Positions 28,207 to 37,831 of a stretch of DNA of 59,295 nt are shown here, in pieces (the stretch's first letter is position 1; each line of letters opens with the position of its first letter). The notes under the pieces are model-generated. The model saw only the letters and a list, made by a program, of their open reading frames with translations, made no database searches and had not been told where the DNA came from. The position numbers and the translations under genes were made by a program. The DNA comes from Enterococcaceae bacterium (GTDB lineage: Bacteria > Bacillota > Bacilli > Lactobacillales > Enterococcaceae), in NCBI GenBank assembly GCA_022649665.1, contig JALCOL010000013.1, positions 1 through 59,295 on the forward strand, written 5' to 3'.

Positions 28207-28274
28207 CCATTTATCCGCCTATCTTTTTACCGAATCTAAAGGACTTCTCATCACGTGAACATGTCACATTTCCC

Positions 28275-28304
28275 TTGCTATTTCAAAGTATTATTCCTTA
28301 TAAT
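28275..28304 (+). promoter_or_regulatory. Promoter of the amino acid ABC importer
   Basis: -35 TTGCTA (28275-28280) and -10 TATAAT (28299-28304) are 18 bp apart, about 30 bases before the start codon. Confidence 0.65.
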
Positions 28305-28333
28305 AAAAGGGTTCACTACACAAGGAGGTTGCT

Positions 28334-29809
28334 ATGAAAAAGAAATATTGGCTTTCATTTGCAAAAATAGGAATTTGTTTTGTCCTGCTGTTTCTCGGCG
28401 GCAAACTGGCATCCGCGGAGAGCAGTACAACGACCAGCCAGCCCGCAACAGCTGAAAAAGAATACGTGATCGCGACGGATCTGACGTTCCCGCCGTTCGA
28501 ATTTCAGAACGACCAGCAGAAATATGTCGGGATCGATATCGATCTAGTCAATCGGATCGCCGAAATGAAAGGTTTCAAAGTCAAATTCAATCCCGTCGGC
28601 TTCAATGCGGCGATCCAAGCCGTCGAAGCCAATCAGGCGGATGCGATGATCGCCGGGATGACGATCACTGACGAACGAAAACAATCTTTTGACTTCTCGG
28701 ATCCTTATTTCGATTCCGGGATCCAGTTAGCAGTCAAAAAAGGCGACAAAGATATCAAGGGCTACAAAGATTTGAAAGGGAAGCTGGTCGGCGCGAAGAT
28801 CGGCACCGAGTCAGCGGAGTTTCTCAATAAAAATGCTGATAAATACGGCTACACTGTGAAAGTCTATAATACTGCCAACGACTTGTACAACGTGTTGAAC
28901 ACTGGCTACGTGGCAGCGATCATGGATGATTATCCGGTGTTGAGCTACAATGCCAAACAAGGCCAAGCGTTCGAGCTGATCGGCAAGCCGGAAATGGGCG
29001 GACAATACGGGTTCGCCGTCAAAAAAGGGACACATCCCGAACTGCTGAAAGCTTTCAATGAAGGACTCGCTGATCTGAAGGCAAGCGGTGAATATCAAAA
29101 GATCTTGAATAAATATCTAGATACCGGCAAAACAAAGGCCGTCGATCATTCCTTCTTCGGTTTGATCAAAAGCAATTACCGCGCGCTCTTGAAGGGCCTT
29201 GGAATGACGATGTCGCTCGTCTTGATCTCGTTTGTTTTGGCGATGATCATCGGAGCGCTTTTCGGGATCATGAGTGTTTCACAAAACCGCCTCATGAAAG
29301 GGGCCGCTGGGTTGTATGTCGACTTGATCCGCGGCGTGCCGCTGATGGTTTTGGCCTTCTTCATCTTCCTCGGGATCCCGAATGTGACTGGTCTTTCGAT
29401 CAGCGATTATACCGCTGGGATCATCACGTTGACCCTGAACGCCAGTGCCTACATCGCCGAGATCTTCCGCGGCGGCATCCAAGCTGTGCCGATCGGCCAG
29501 ACCGAAGCTTCGCGTTCGCTTGGCTTCAACTACTCAAAGACGATGCGCAAGATCATCTTGCCGCAAGCGATCAAGATCATGATCCCTTCTTTGATCAACC
29601 AATTCGTGATCAGCTTAAAAGATACGACGATCCTTTCAGCGATCGGACTTGTCGAATTGCTGCAGACTGGGCAGATCATCATCGCCCGTACCGCGCAAAG
29701 TTTCAAGATGCTTTTGATCATCTCGCTGATCTATCTGATCGTGATCACGATCTTGACGAAACTTTCGAAACGTTTAGAAAAGAAGGTGAATATCAGTGCA
29801 AAAGCCTAA
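28334..29809 (+). CDS. Amino acid ABC importer, fused substrate-binding and permease protein
   Basis: A 491-residue fusion: signal sequence (about 1-29, ending near LASAES), a periplasmic-type binding domain (about 42-265: [14 protein letters not shown], then [24 protein letters not shown]), and a permease domain (about 275-485) with the EAA loop [22 protein letters not shown]. This GlnP-type layout is common in lactic acid bacteria and imports glutamine, glutamate or other polar amino acids. It overlaps its ATPase gene by 14 bases. The start follows AAGGAGG. Confidence 0.93.
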   Translation: MKKKYWLSFAKIGICFVLLFLGGKLASAESSTTTSQPATAEKEYVIATDLTFPPFEFQNDQQKYVGIDIDLVNRIAEMKGFKVKFNPVGFNAAIQAVEANQADAMIAGMTITDERKQSFDFSDPYFDSGIQLAVKKGDKDIKGYKDLKGKLVGAKIGTESAEFLNKNADKYGYTVKVYNTANDLYNVLNTGYVAAIMDDYPVLSYNAKQGQAFELIGKPEMGGQYGFAVKKGTHPELLKAFNEGLADLKASGEYQKILNKYLDTGKTKAVDHSFFGLIKSNYRALLKGLGMTMSLVLISFVLAMIIGALFGIMSVSQNRLMKGAAGLYVDLIRGVPLMVLAFFIFLGIPNVTGLSISDYTAGIITLTLNASAYIAEIFRGGIQAVPIGQTEASRSLGFNYSKTMRKIILPQAIKIMIPSLINQFVISLKDTTILSAIGLVELLQTGQIIIARTAQSFKMLLIISLIYLIVITILTKLSKRLEKKVNISAKA

Positions 29810-30542
29810 AGAAAAAATCAATGTCTCCCATCTCGTCAAAAAATTCGGCGATCAAATGGTGCTGGATGATCTCAGTTTAAAGATCAATGAGGGCGATGTC
29901 GTTTGTATCATCGGGCCTTCCGGTTCCGGGAAATCGACCTTTTTACGCTGTTTGAACTGCTTGGAACAGCCGACTAGCGGCGACATCCAAGTCGACGGCT
30001 TTGATCTGATGGATCCAAAGACGAATATCAACAAAGTCCGCGAACATATCGGAATGGTTTTCCAGCACTTCAATTTATTTCCGCATTTGACGGTGATCGA
30101 AAACATCACCTTGGCACCGATCGATTTGAAAAAAGTACCAAAAGAAGAAGCGGAAAAACAAGCGATGCTCCTTTTGGAGACCGTCGGTTTAGCCGAGAAA
30201 CGCAACGTCTATCCGGATTCGCTTTCCGGCGGTCAAGCACAGCGGGTCGCGATCGCTCGAGCGCTTGCGATGGAACCAGATATCATGCTTTTTGACGAAC
30301 CGACTTCTGCACTTGATCCTGAAATGGTCGGTGACGTTTTGCAAGTCATGAAGCGCTTGGCAATGAACGGGATGACGATGGTGATCGTCACACACGAAAT
30401 GGGTTTTGCAAAAGAAGTCGCGAATCGTGTGATGTTTATCGACGGCGGCCACTTCCTAGAAGACGGCACCCCTGAACAAGTCTTCGATCATCCGAAAAAT
30501 CCGCGGACAAAAGACTTTCTTGATAAAGTATTGAATCTGTGA
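29796..30542 (+). CDS. glnQ: Amino acid ABC importer ATPase (GlnQ-like)
   Basis: A 248-residue ABC ATPase powering the fused importer encoded upstream. Walker [10 protein letters not shown] near 39, Q-loop [14 protein letters not shown], signature [16 protein letters not shown], Walker [15 protein letters not shown] and the switch His in THEMGF are all intact. It starts at GTG inside the end of the preceding gene, behind AAGGTGA. A 17 bp terminator follows. Confidence 0.95.
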   Translation: MQKPKEKINVSHLVKKFGDQMVLDDLSLKINEGDVVCIIGPSGSGKSTFLRCLNCLEQPTSGDIQVDGFDLMDPKTNINKVREHIGMVFQHFNLFPHLTVIENITLAPIDLKKVPKEEAEKQAMLLLETVGLAEKRNVYPDSLSGGQAQRVAIARALAMEPDIMLFDEPTSALDPEMVGDVLQVMKRLAMNGMTMVIVTHEMGFAKEVANRVMFIDGGHFLEDGTPEQVFDHPKNPRTKDFLDKVLNL

Positions 30543-30555
30543 GATAGCAAAATAA

Positions 30556-30600
30556 CAAATAAGAAGGCTGCGACGCAATCCGCCGCAGCCTTCTTATTTG
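30556..30600. terminator. Bidirectional terminator between glnQ and dnaJ
   Basis: A perfect 17 bp stem, CAAATAAGAAGGCTGCG with its complement, with an 11-base loop. It is placed between convergent genes. Confidence 0.85.
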
Positions 30601-30623
30601 TTTAAAATATACGCGTTTCAATA

Positions 30624-31784
30624 CTATTTTTTTCCGCTGAAGGCATCCTTCATTTTGTTGAAGAAACCTTCGCCGTTTTGTTCTTGGACTTTATCGCCGC
30701 CGGCATTCGCAAATTCGCGCAATGCTTTTTTCTGCTCATCGCTCAAATTGCGCGGGGTAACGATATTGACTGTGACTTGCTGATCACCGCGGGTATTTTT
30801 CACATTGAGTTTCGGTGCGCCTTTGCCCCGCAGCCGGAATTTAGTCCCCGTTTGGGTGCCCGCGGGGATCTTCAGCTTCACTTTCCCGCTGACCGTCGGA
30901 ACATCGACTTCATCTCCGAGTGCTGCTTGGACAAAGCTGAGCGGCAAAGTATAGTAGATATTCGCGCCTTCGCGTTCAAAAATGTCACTAGGTGCCACTT
31001 TGAAGATCACATACAAATCACCATAAGGTCCGCCATTCGTTCCCGCTTCGCCTTGGCCTTGCAGCCGCATTTGCTGGCCGGTCTCGACCCCTGCCGGAAC
31101 TTTGACTTTGACTTTATGCGTTTCTTTAACATGTCCAGAACCATGGCAAGTCGGACACGGTTCTTTGATTTCTTTTCCGGTCCCATGACAGACATCGCAG
31201 ACTTGGCGCGTCATTACGCGGCCAAGCGGTGTTTGCCGCTCGATATTGACATAGCCGCTGCCGTGGCATTTATGACAAGTGACCGGTTCAGTTCCAGGTT
31301 TTGCCCCGCTGCCGTGGCAAGTTTCACAGACCCCTTCACGCTTATATTTGATCTCTTTTTCAGCGCCGAAAACTGCCTCGTCAAATGAAAGATCGAGCCG
31401 GTATTCCAGATCCGCTCCAGGACGCGGAGCAGTCGGATCCGCTGAGCGGCTCGCGCCGCCGAAAAATGATTCAAAAATATCTTCAAAGCCGCCAAAACCG
31501 CTGTTGAAGCCGCCGGTATCGAATCCGCCAAAGCCGCCTGAACCACCGCCAAAATTCGGATTCGTCGCAGCATGCCCGTATTGATCATATGCAGCCCGCT
31601 TTTGCGGATCGCTCAATACTTCATATGCTTCGGTGATCTCCTTGAATTTTTCTTCGGCATCCGGTGCTTTATTGATATCTGGATGATATTTTTTTGATAA
31701 TTTACGGTAAGCTTTTTTGATTTCATCATCTGAAGCACTTTTGGATAGACCCAAAACTTCATAATAATCTCTTTTTTCCGCCAT
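30624..31784 (-). CDS. dnaJ: Chaperone protein DnaJ
   Basis: Type I DnaJ (386 residues), the DnaK co-chaperone. J domain 1-70 with HPD (KKYHPDINK), a Gly/Phe-rich linker (about 77-115), four CxxCxGxG zinc motifs ([32 protein letters not shown]) and a C-terminal substrate domain. The ATG at 31784 sits behind GGAGGAAC; longer frames have no support. A dnaK terminator lies upstream, so dnaJ may have its own promoter in the 160-base gap; I could not choose one with confidence, and no CIRCE is present there. Confidence 0.97.
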   Translation of the reverse strand: MAEKRDYYEVLGLSKSASDDEIKKAYRKLSKKYHPDINKAPDAEEKFKEITEAYEVLSDPQKRAAYDQYGHAATNPNFGGGSGGFGGFDTGGFNSGFGGFEDIFESFFGGASRSADPTAPRPGADLEYRLDLSFDEAVFGAEKEIKYKREGVCETCHGSGAKPGTEPVTCHKCHGSGYVNIERQTPLGRVMTRQVCDVCHGTGKEIKEPCPTCHGSGHVKETHKVKVKVPAGVETGQQMRLQGQGEAGTNGGPYGDLYVIFKVAPSDIFEREGANIYYTLPLSFVQAALGDEVDVPTVSGKVKLKIPAGTQTGTKFRLRGKGAPKLNVKNTRGDQQVTVNIVTPRNLSDEQKKALREFANAGGDKVQEQNGEGFFNKMKDAFSGKK

Positions 31785-31895
31785 GGGTGTTCCTCCAAAC
31801 CATTTTTTTGTACAATTTGCTATCGACAATCATAACATAATTGCCTTAAGCCCGCTACCGTTTCTGCTAAGAAGGCGGCGGCTGCCCGTTTACTA

Positions 31896-31932
31896 GGAAA
31901 AAGGACTTGGGGACTTATTGCCCCAAGCCCTT
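31896..31932 (-). terminator. dnaK terminator
   Basis: On the minus strand GGGCTTGGGG pairs with CCCCAAGTCC (one G-T) and is followed by TTTTT. It lies about 13 bases after the dnaK stop and separates dnaK from dnaJ. Confidence 0.82.
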
Positions 31933-31944
31933 TCAAACGACAGA

Positions 31945-33783
<1,839 letters not shown>

Positions 33784-33812
33784 TCATGCTCCTTGCTGAA
33801 AAGTTTTTTTAT

Positions 33813-34388
33813 TTATTGAGCTACGATCACCATCGCCGCGCGCAAAACGCGGTCATGAAGCTGATAGCCTTTTTGTAATACTTCAACGACGGTGTCGGCT
33901 GGATGATCTTCATCGGCCGGCATCGTTTGGACTGCTTGATGGACTTGCGGATCGAACGCTTCGCCTAATGCGGGGATCTCCGTGATCCCTTCATTCAAAA
34001 GACCGCTCTGCAAACTTTCGAGAACCATCTTGATTCCTTTTTTCAAGCTTGCTCCTTGTTCATCATGGACTTCGATCTCCATCGCACGCTCGAGATTATC
34101 AAGCGCCGGCAAAATCGCCTTGCCGAGATCTTGCGAGCGGTACTTCGCCGCCTGCTCTCTTTCGGCGCGGTTGCGTTTGATGATGTTGGCGATTTCGGCT
34201 TGAGCGCGCAAATACTTGTCTTCCAACTCATCGTATTTGAATTGGAGATCTTCGTTCGGCGCTTCCGCCGGTTCAGCCGCGTCCGCGGCCGCTTGTTCCT
34301 CCGCGTCTTCGTGCGGAAGATCTTGTTCATCGGGTGCATCTTCCGGCGGAGTATGTGCCGAATTTTGATAGTCCTTTTCTTCTGACAT
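33813..34388 (-). CDS. grpE: Nucleotide exchange factor GrpE
   Basis: GrpE (191 residues) releases ADP from DnaK. The acidic disordered N-terminus (1-50) precedes a long coiled coil (about 55-100: ELEDKYLRAQAEIANIIKRN) and the beta domain with VEVLQKGYQLHDRVLRAAMVIVA at the end. The ATG at 34388 is ten bases after AAAGGA. It lies between hrcA and dnaK. Confidence 0.96.
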   Translation of the reverse strand: MSEEKDYQNSAHTPPEDAPDEQDLPHEDAEEQAAADAAEPAEAPNEDLQFKYDELEDKYLRAQAEIANIIKRNRAEREQAAKYRSQDLGKAILPALDNLERAMEIEVHDEQGASLKKGIKMVLESLQSGLLNEGITEIPALGEAFDPQVHQAVQTMPADEDHPADTVVEVLQKGYQLHDRVLRAAMVIVAQ

Positions 34389-34422
34389 CCACTGACATTC
34401 CTTTCTATAAATCATTAACAAG

Positions 34423-35469
34423 CTATAACGCTTGGTAATAATCAGATAGCTTTTGCCCTAATTCTTCACGGAAAACGTTCAGCAATCCGTAGATTTTCGA
34501 ATAAGGCATATTTGTCGGTCCCAAAAGGGCGATCAAACCCTGACCGTGACCTTTGATGTGATAAGCAGCTGTGATCATGCTCATATCCTGCAGCAATTTG
34601 TTGCCGATCTCTGAGCCGATCTTGATATCTACCGCCGGAACCCCTTCTGAATCATCGAACAGATCGATCAGCGCCTGCGGGTTCTCCATAAAGGAATATA
34701 CCGAATGGAACTGATTCAAATCTTGCGGGATCTGATTGAAATGAAAATCAAGCAGATTGACTTTGCCGCTGACATAGATCGAGCGATTGTCGAAAACATC
34801 GCCGAAAAAAGTGTCGAACAGCTTGGCCATCCCGTTCGGCTGCTGGAAATACCGGTTGAGGATCAGCGGGATCTCCGTACGCAGCTTGTGATAGACCGTC
34901 AGCAAGTCGAGTCCGACCAGCCGTTCGTTGATCAGCTGGACCATCTTTTTCAGATCTTCGCTCGTCACTCCTTCTGGAATCATATAGACGCGGCTTTCGA
35001 CATTGCCCTTGTCAGTAACGACCACGGCGATGATCTGATGATCATTCAGCGCGATGATTCGAAATCCAGTCAAGCGGCGATTATTCATTTCCGGTCCAAG
35101 CGAAAACGCTGTATATTTCGTGAGATCCGCCAAAATCTTTGCAGAGCTTTCAATGATATCATTGATCTCATGAAAATCATGGTCCAAGGTGCTGCTGATA
35201 TAATTTTTTTCCGCCAGCGGTACATCCGCGGGCTGCAGCAAATGATCCACATAATAGCGGTATCCCAACATTGACGGGATCCGCCCGGAAGAAGAATGAT
35301 TCTTCCGCAAAAGCCCCATTTCCTCCAAAGCACTCATATCATTGCGAATGGTCGCACTGCTCGCCTTGATCCCAGCGTCCTTTAAATATTTGGAGCCGAC
35401 TGGGGTCCCGGTGGAGGTGTAAGTCTGGACAATCATTCGCAAAACATCCGATTGCCTCTTCGTTAACAT
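34423..35469 (-). CDS. hrcA: Heat-inducible transcription repressor HrcA
   Basis: HrcA (348 residues) represses class I heat-shock genes at CIRCE and is activated by GroE. The N-terminal winged helix (about 1-75) includes MLTKRQSDVLRMIVQTY, GTPVGSKYL and ASSATIRNDMSALEEMG; the C-terminal part is the GAF-like dimer domain. The ATG at 35469 is seven bases after AGAGGTG; the longer open frame runs through the promoter and CIRCE and is not coding. Two CIRCE elements flank its promoter, so it is self-regulated. Confidence 0.97.
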   Translation of the reverse strand: MLTKRQSDVLRMIVQTYTSTGTPVGSKYLKDAGIKASSATIRNDMSALEEMGLLRKNHSSSGRIPSMLGYRYYVDHLLQPADVPLAEKNYISSTLDHDFHEINDIIESSAKILADLTKYTAFSLGPEMNNRRLTGFRIIALNDHQIIAVVVTDKGNVESRVYMIPEGVTSEDLKKMVQLINERLVGLDLLTVYHKLRTEIPLILNRYFQQPNGMAKLFDTFFGDVFDNRSIYVSGKVNLLDFHFNQIPQDLNQFHSVYSFMENPQALIDLFDDSEGVPAVDIKIGSEIGNKLLQDMSMITAAYHIKGHGQGLIALLGPTNMPYSKIYGLLNVFREELGQKLSDYYQAL

Positions 35470-35483
35470 GTTCATCACCTCTC

Positions 35484-35510
35484 TTAGCACTCTGAAAGAG
35501 CAAGTGCTAA
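35484..35510 (-). promoter_or_regulatory. CIRCE element, proximal (one mismatch)
   Basis: TTAGCACTC-N9-AAGTGCTAA, one mismatch to the canonical right arm. It lies between the hrcA transcription start and RBS. Confidence 0.92.
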
Positions 35511-35521
35511 TCACATTTATT

Positions 35522-35550
35522 ATCTTATCAACCACACAAATAAATGTCAA
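35522..35550 (-). promoter_or_regulatory. hrcA-grpE-dnaK promoter
   Basis: -35 TTGACA (35545-35550) and -10 TAAGAT (35522-35527), 17 bp apart, on the minus strand, located between two CIRCE elements. Confidence 0.88.
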
Positions 35551-35567
35551 GAAATTCACACAAAAAA

Positions 35568-35594
35568 TTAGCACTCTTGATCGAAGAGTGCTAA
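35568..35594 (-). promoter_or_regulatory. CIRCE element, distal (perfect)
   Basis: TTAGCACTC-N9-GAGTGCTAA, a perfect match. It lies just upstream of the hrcA promoter -35 and overlaps the hemW stop codon. Confidence 0.93.
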
Positions 35595-36760
35595 TCCTGT
35601 AAAAATCCGGCAAAAACAATGTTTCCAAGCAAAAAGCCTTGCGGGGTCAAATGGATCCGGTCTGCTTCTTTTACGAGCAGCCCTTGGTCAATAAAGCGTT
35701 CGATCACTGGACCGTAAACTTCGTCGAGCGTTTGCCCGAACCGCGTGAAAAATTCCGCGAAAGAAACGCCTGAAGCTTTGCGAAGTCCCAAAAACATTTC
35801 ATCTTCGATCGCTTCTTGGCGGCTTTCCAAGTGATGCGTCCGGTACGGCAGCTCTCCGACGCTAATTTTTTTTAAATAATGCGCGACCGGGCCGATATTC
35901 TGCGTTCGGCAGCCTGCAAAATTTCCGCTCGCGCCAGCCCCGAAACCAAAATATTCTTGATTGTTCCAATAAACCAGATTATGTTTTGATTCTTTTCCAG
36001 GCAGCGCAAAATTACTGATCTCATAACGCTTGCGGCCGGCTTTTTCAAGAGCAGCAACCGTCCGCTCGTACATATCCGCGCTCAGATCTTCTTCCGGCAG
36101 CACTAGCTTCCCGTGCCGCTCCCATTGGCTGAAAAGCGTTCGTTCTTCTAAGATCAGCGAATAAAAGGAATAATGCGGCAGATCGAGCGCCAACGCTTCC
36201 GCAAGCGTCTCTTCATAATCTGCGAGCGTTTCGCCGGGCAGCGCATTGATCAGATCCACCGAAATATTGGTGATCCCCGCAGTTTGAAATGCTTCGATCG
36301 CGCGGTAAACATCTGCGGCCGTATGCTTGCGGCCGATTTTTTTCAACAATTTTTCATTGAAGGTCTGCACCCCCATGCTGATCCGGTTGACGCGCTGGGC
36401 GGCAAAAAGTTCAGCGAGCTCGCGCGATACGTCTTCCGGATTGACTTCGATCGTGAACTCGCAATCTGGCAGAAGCTGGAAATATTTTTCCAGATCCGCG
36501 AATAATTTGCGCCACTGTACAAGGGTCAGCGTGCTCGGAGTGCCGCCGCCGATATATAAGGTCGCCAACCGTTGAGGCACATCTTGCAGCGTCCACTCGA
36601 TTTCTTTCGCTAAGCCGTCCAAATAACGATCGACCGGCTGACCTTCCAAAAAGACTTTATTAAAATCGCAATAGTAGCAGATATTGCGGCAAAATGGGAT
36701 ATGGATGTAGACAGAGCGGATTCCCTCTGTTGATTGCTTCGTTTGTTCCACGTCGCGCAT
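35591..36760 (-). CDS. hemW: Radical SAM protein HemW (HemN-like)
   Basis: A 389-residue radical SAM protein. The cluster motif C24-x3-C28-x2-C31 follows VYIHIPF, GGGTPSTL lies in the SAM region, and HNLVYW is the HNxxYW heme-binding motif of HemW, which argues for a heme chaperone role rather than coproporphyrinogen oxidase. No heme biosynthesis genes are nearby. It lies 11 bases downstream of the OhrR-like gene and is probably cotranscribed with it. Its stop codon is inside the perfect CIRCE. Confidence 0.92.
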   Translation of the reverse strand: MRDVEQTKQSTEGIRSVYIHIPFCRNICYYCDFNKVFLEGQPVDRYLDGLAKEIEWTLQDVPQRLATLYIGGGTPSTLTLVQWRKLFADLEKYFQLLPDCEFTIEVNPEDVSRELAELFAAQRVNRISMGVQTFNEKLLKKIGRKHTAADVYRAIEAFQTAGITNISVDLINALPGETLADYEETLAEALALDLPHYSFYSLILEERTLFSQWERHGKLVLPEEDLSADMYERTVAALEKAGRKRYEISNFALPGKESKHNLVYWNNQEYFGFGAGASGNFAGCRTQNIGPVAHYLKKISVGELPYRTHHLESRQEAIEDEMFLGLRKASGVSFAEFFTRFGQTLDEVYGPVIERFIDQGLLVKEADRIHLTPQGFLLGNIVFAGFLQD

Positions 36761-36771
36761 TTCCTTTCCTA

Positions 36772-37209
36772 TTATAAATTTTCTTTCGTAAATAGCTGAT
36801 TCAATTCTTTGACTTGCCCGAGCAGGGCGAAAAGATCAAGCGGCTTCCCGGCAAAATGTGTATCGTAGACATCCCGTGAAACACAAGGCAATTCTTTTTG
36901 GATCTTTTTTCCTTTCGCAGTCAATTTGACCAGCACTTTGCGTTCATCAAGCGGCGAACGATGCCGGATCAATAATTCCTTTTTTTCTAATTTTTTAAGG
37001 AGCGGGCTCAGCGTACCGGAATCCAAATAAAGCTGTTTGCCGAGATCATTCACGGTCATTTCGCCTTGGATCGCCAGAAGAGTGATAAATTCAGTGTAAG
37101 TCACTCCATATGGCGCTAAAAGCGGTTTATACATTTTGATGATCTCTTTTGAAGCTACGTATAATTGAAAACACAATTCCTGGTCCAAAATTTTTTCTTC
37201 CTTCGCCAT
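36772..37209 (-). CDS. ohrR: MarR-family peroxide regulator, OhrR-like
   Basis: A 145-residue winged-helix regulator. The OhrR peroxide-sensing cysteine is present at residue 13 (LDQELCFQLY), with TYTEFITLLAI and the recognition helix LDSGTLSPLLKKLEKK, then the wing with DERKVLVKLT. OhrR represses organic peroxide defence and releases DNA when its cysteine is oxidised. It is divergent from a glutathione peroxidase gene, and the two promoters share their -35 region with an OhrR-type palindrome. A second cysteine at about residue 115 (LPCVSRD) could form a disulfide. Confidence 0.88.
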   Translation of the reverse strand: MAKEEKILDQELCFQLYVASKEIIKMYKPLLAPYGVTYTEFITLLAIQGEMTVNDLGKQLYLDSGTLSPLLKKLEKKELLIRHRSPLDERKVLVKLTAKGKKIQKELPCVSRDVYDTHFAGKPLDLFALLGQVKELNQLFTKENL

Positions 37210-37233
37210 CTTGATCCCCCGCTTTCCAGTAGA

Positions 37234-37284
37234 ATTTTAGCGTGAATGTTTCTGTTTGTCAAACCCAATTAAATTGTGTACAAT
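37234..37284. promoter_or_regulatory. Overlapping divergent promoters and OhrR-like operator
   Basis: Plus strand, for the peroxidase: -35 TTGTCA (37256-37261), -10 TACAAT (37279-37284), 17 bp spacer. Minus strand, for ohrR: -35 TTGACA (37257-37262), -10 TAAAAT (37234-37239), 17 bp spacer. The two -35 boxes overlap by five bases. CAATTAAATTG (37266-37276), a perfect inverted repeat matching the core of OhrR operators (TACAATTNAATTGTA), lies in the peroxidase promoter spacer and next to the ohrR -35. Confidence 0.75.
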
Positions 37285-37312
37285 CGGTTAGAACAATTAA
37301 GGAGGTATTAAA

Positions 37313-37786
37313 ATGAACATTTACGATTTGACCGTCCAAGCGGTCAACGGGCAAGAAATCCCGCTCAAAAAATACCGCGGCAAAGTCCTTTTGATCGTCA
37401 ATACGGCGACGGGCTGCGGATTTACGCCGCAATATGAAGGACTGGAGGAGTTGTATCAAAAATACCAAAAAGACGGTTTTGAGATCCTCGACTTTCCGTG
37501 CAACCAATTTGGTCATCAAGCGCCTGGAACAAATGAAGAGATCCAATCATTTTGCCAAATGAAATATGATACGACCTTTGAAACTTTTGCAAAGATCGAG
37601 GTGAACGGCGACCATGAATCCCCGCTCTACCGCCTTTTGAAAGAAGAAAAACCAGGGGTCGGCGGCCGGGCGATCAAATGGAATTTCACCAAATTCCTGC
37701 TGGACCGGGACGGCAAAGTCGCAGAACGGTTCGCCCCCGTGACAAAACCCGCAAAGATCAGCGGTGCCATCGAAAAACTGCTGTAG
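37313..37786 (+). CDS. gpo: Glutathione peroxidase family protein (thiol peroxidase)
   Basis: A 157-residue peroxidase with cysteine at the catalytic position: Cys35 in NTATGCGFTPQ. The second family motif FPCNQFGHQAPG holds the catalytic Gln region, and WNFTKFLLDRDG holds the Trp. Bacterial enzymes of this type mostly use thioredoxin, despite the name. The start follows AAGGAGG. The shared control region with ohrR implies induction by organic peroxides, which is inference. Confidence 0.93.
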   Translation: MNIYDLTVQAVNGQEIPLKKYRGKVLLIVNTATGCGFTPQYEGLEELYQKYQKDGFEILDFPCNQFGHQAPGTNEEIQSFCQMKYDTTFETFAKIEVNGDHESPLYRLLKEEKPGVGGRAIKWNFTKFLLDRDGKVAERFAPVTKPAKISGAIEKLL

Positions 37787-37831
37787 CTTGCTCAACCAGC
37801 TTCGCAAATCCCAATAGAAAAGAGCCTACTT

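Noticed and set aside
34423-35628. Longer HrcA frame starting at 35628
   Set aside because: The extra 53 codons cover the promoter, both CIRCE elements and part of hemW; the ATG at 35469 has the RBS.
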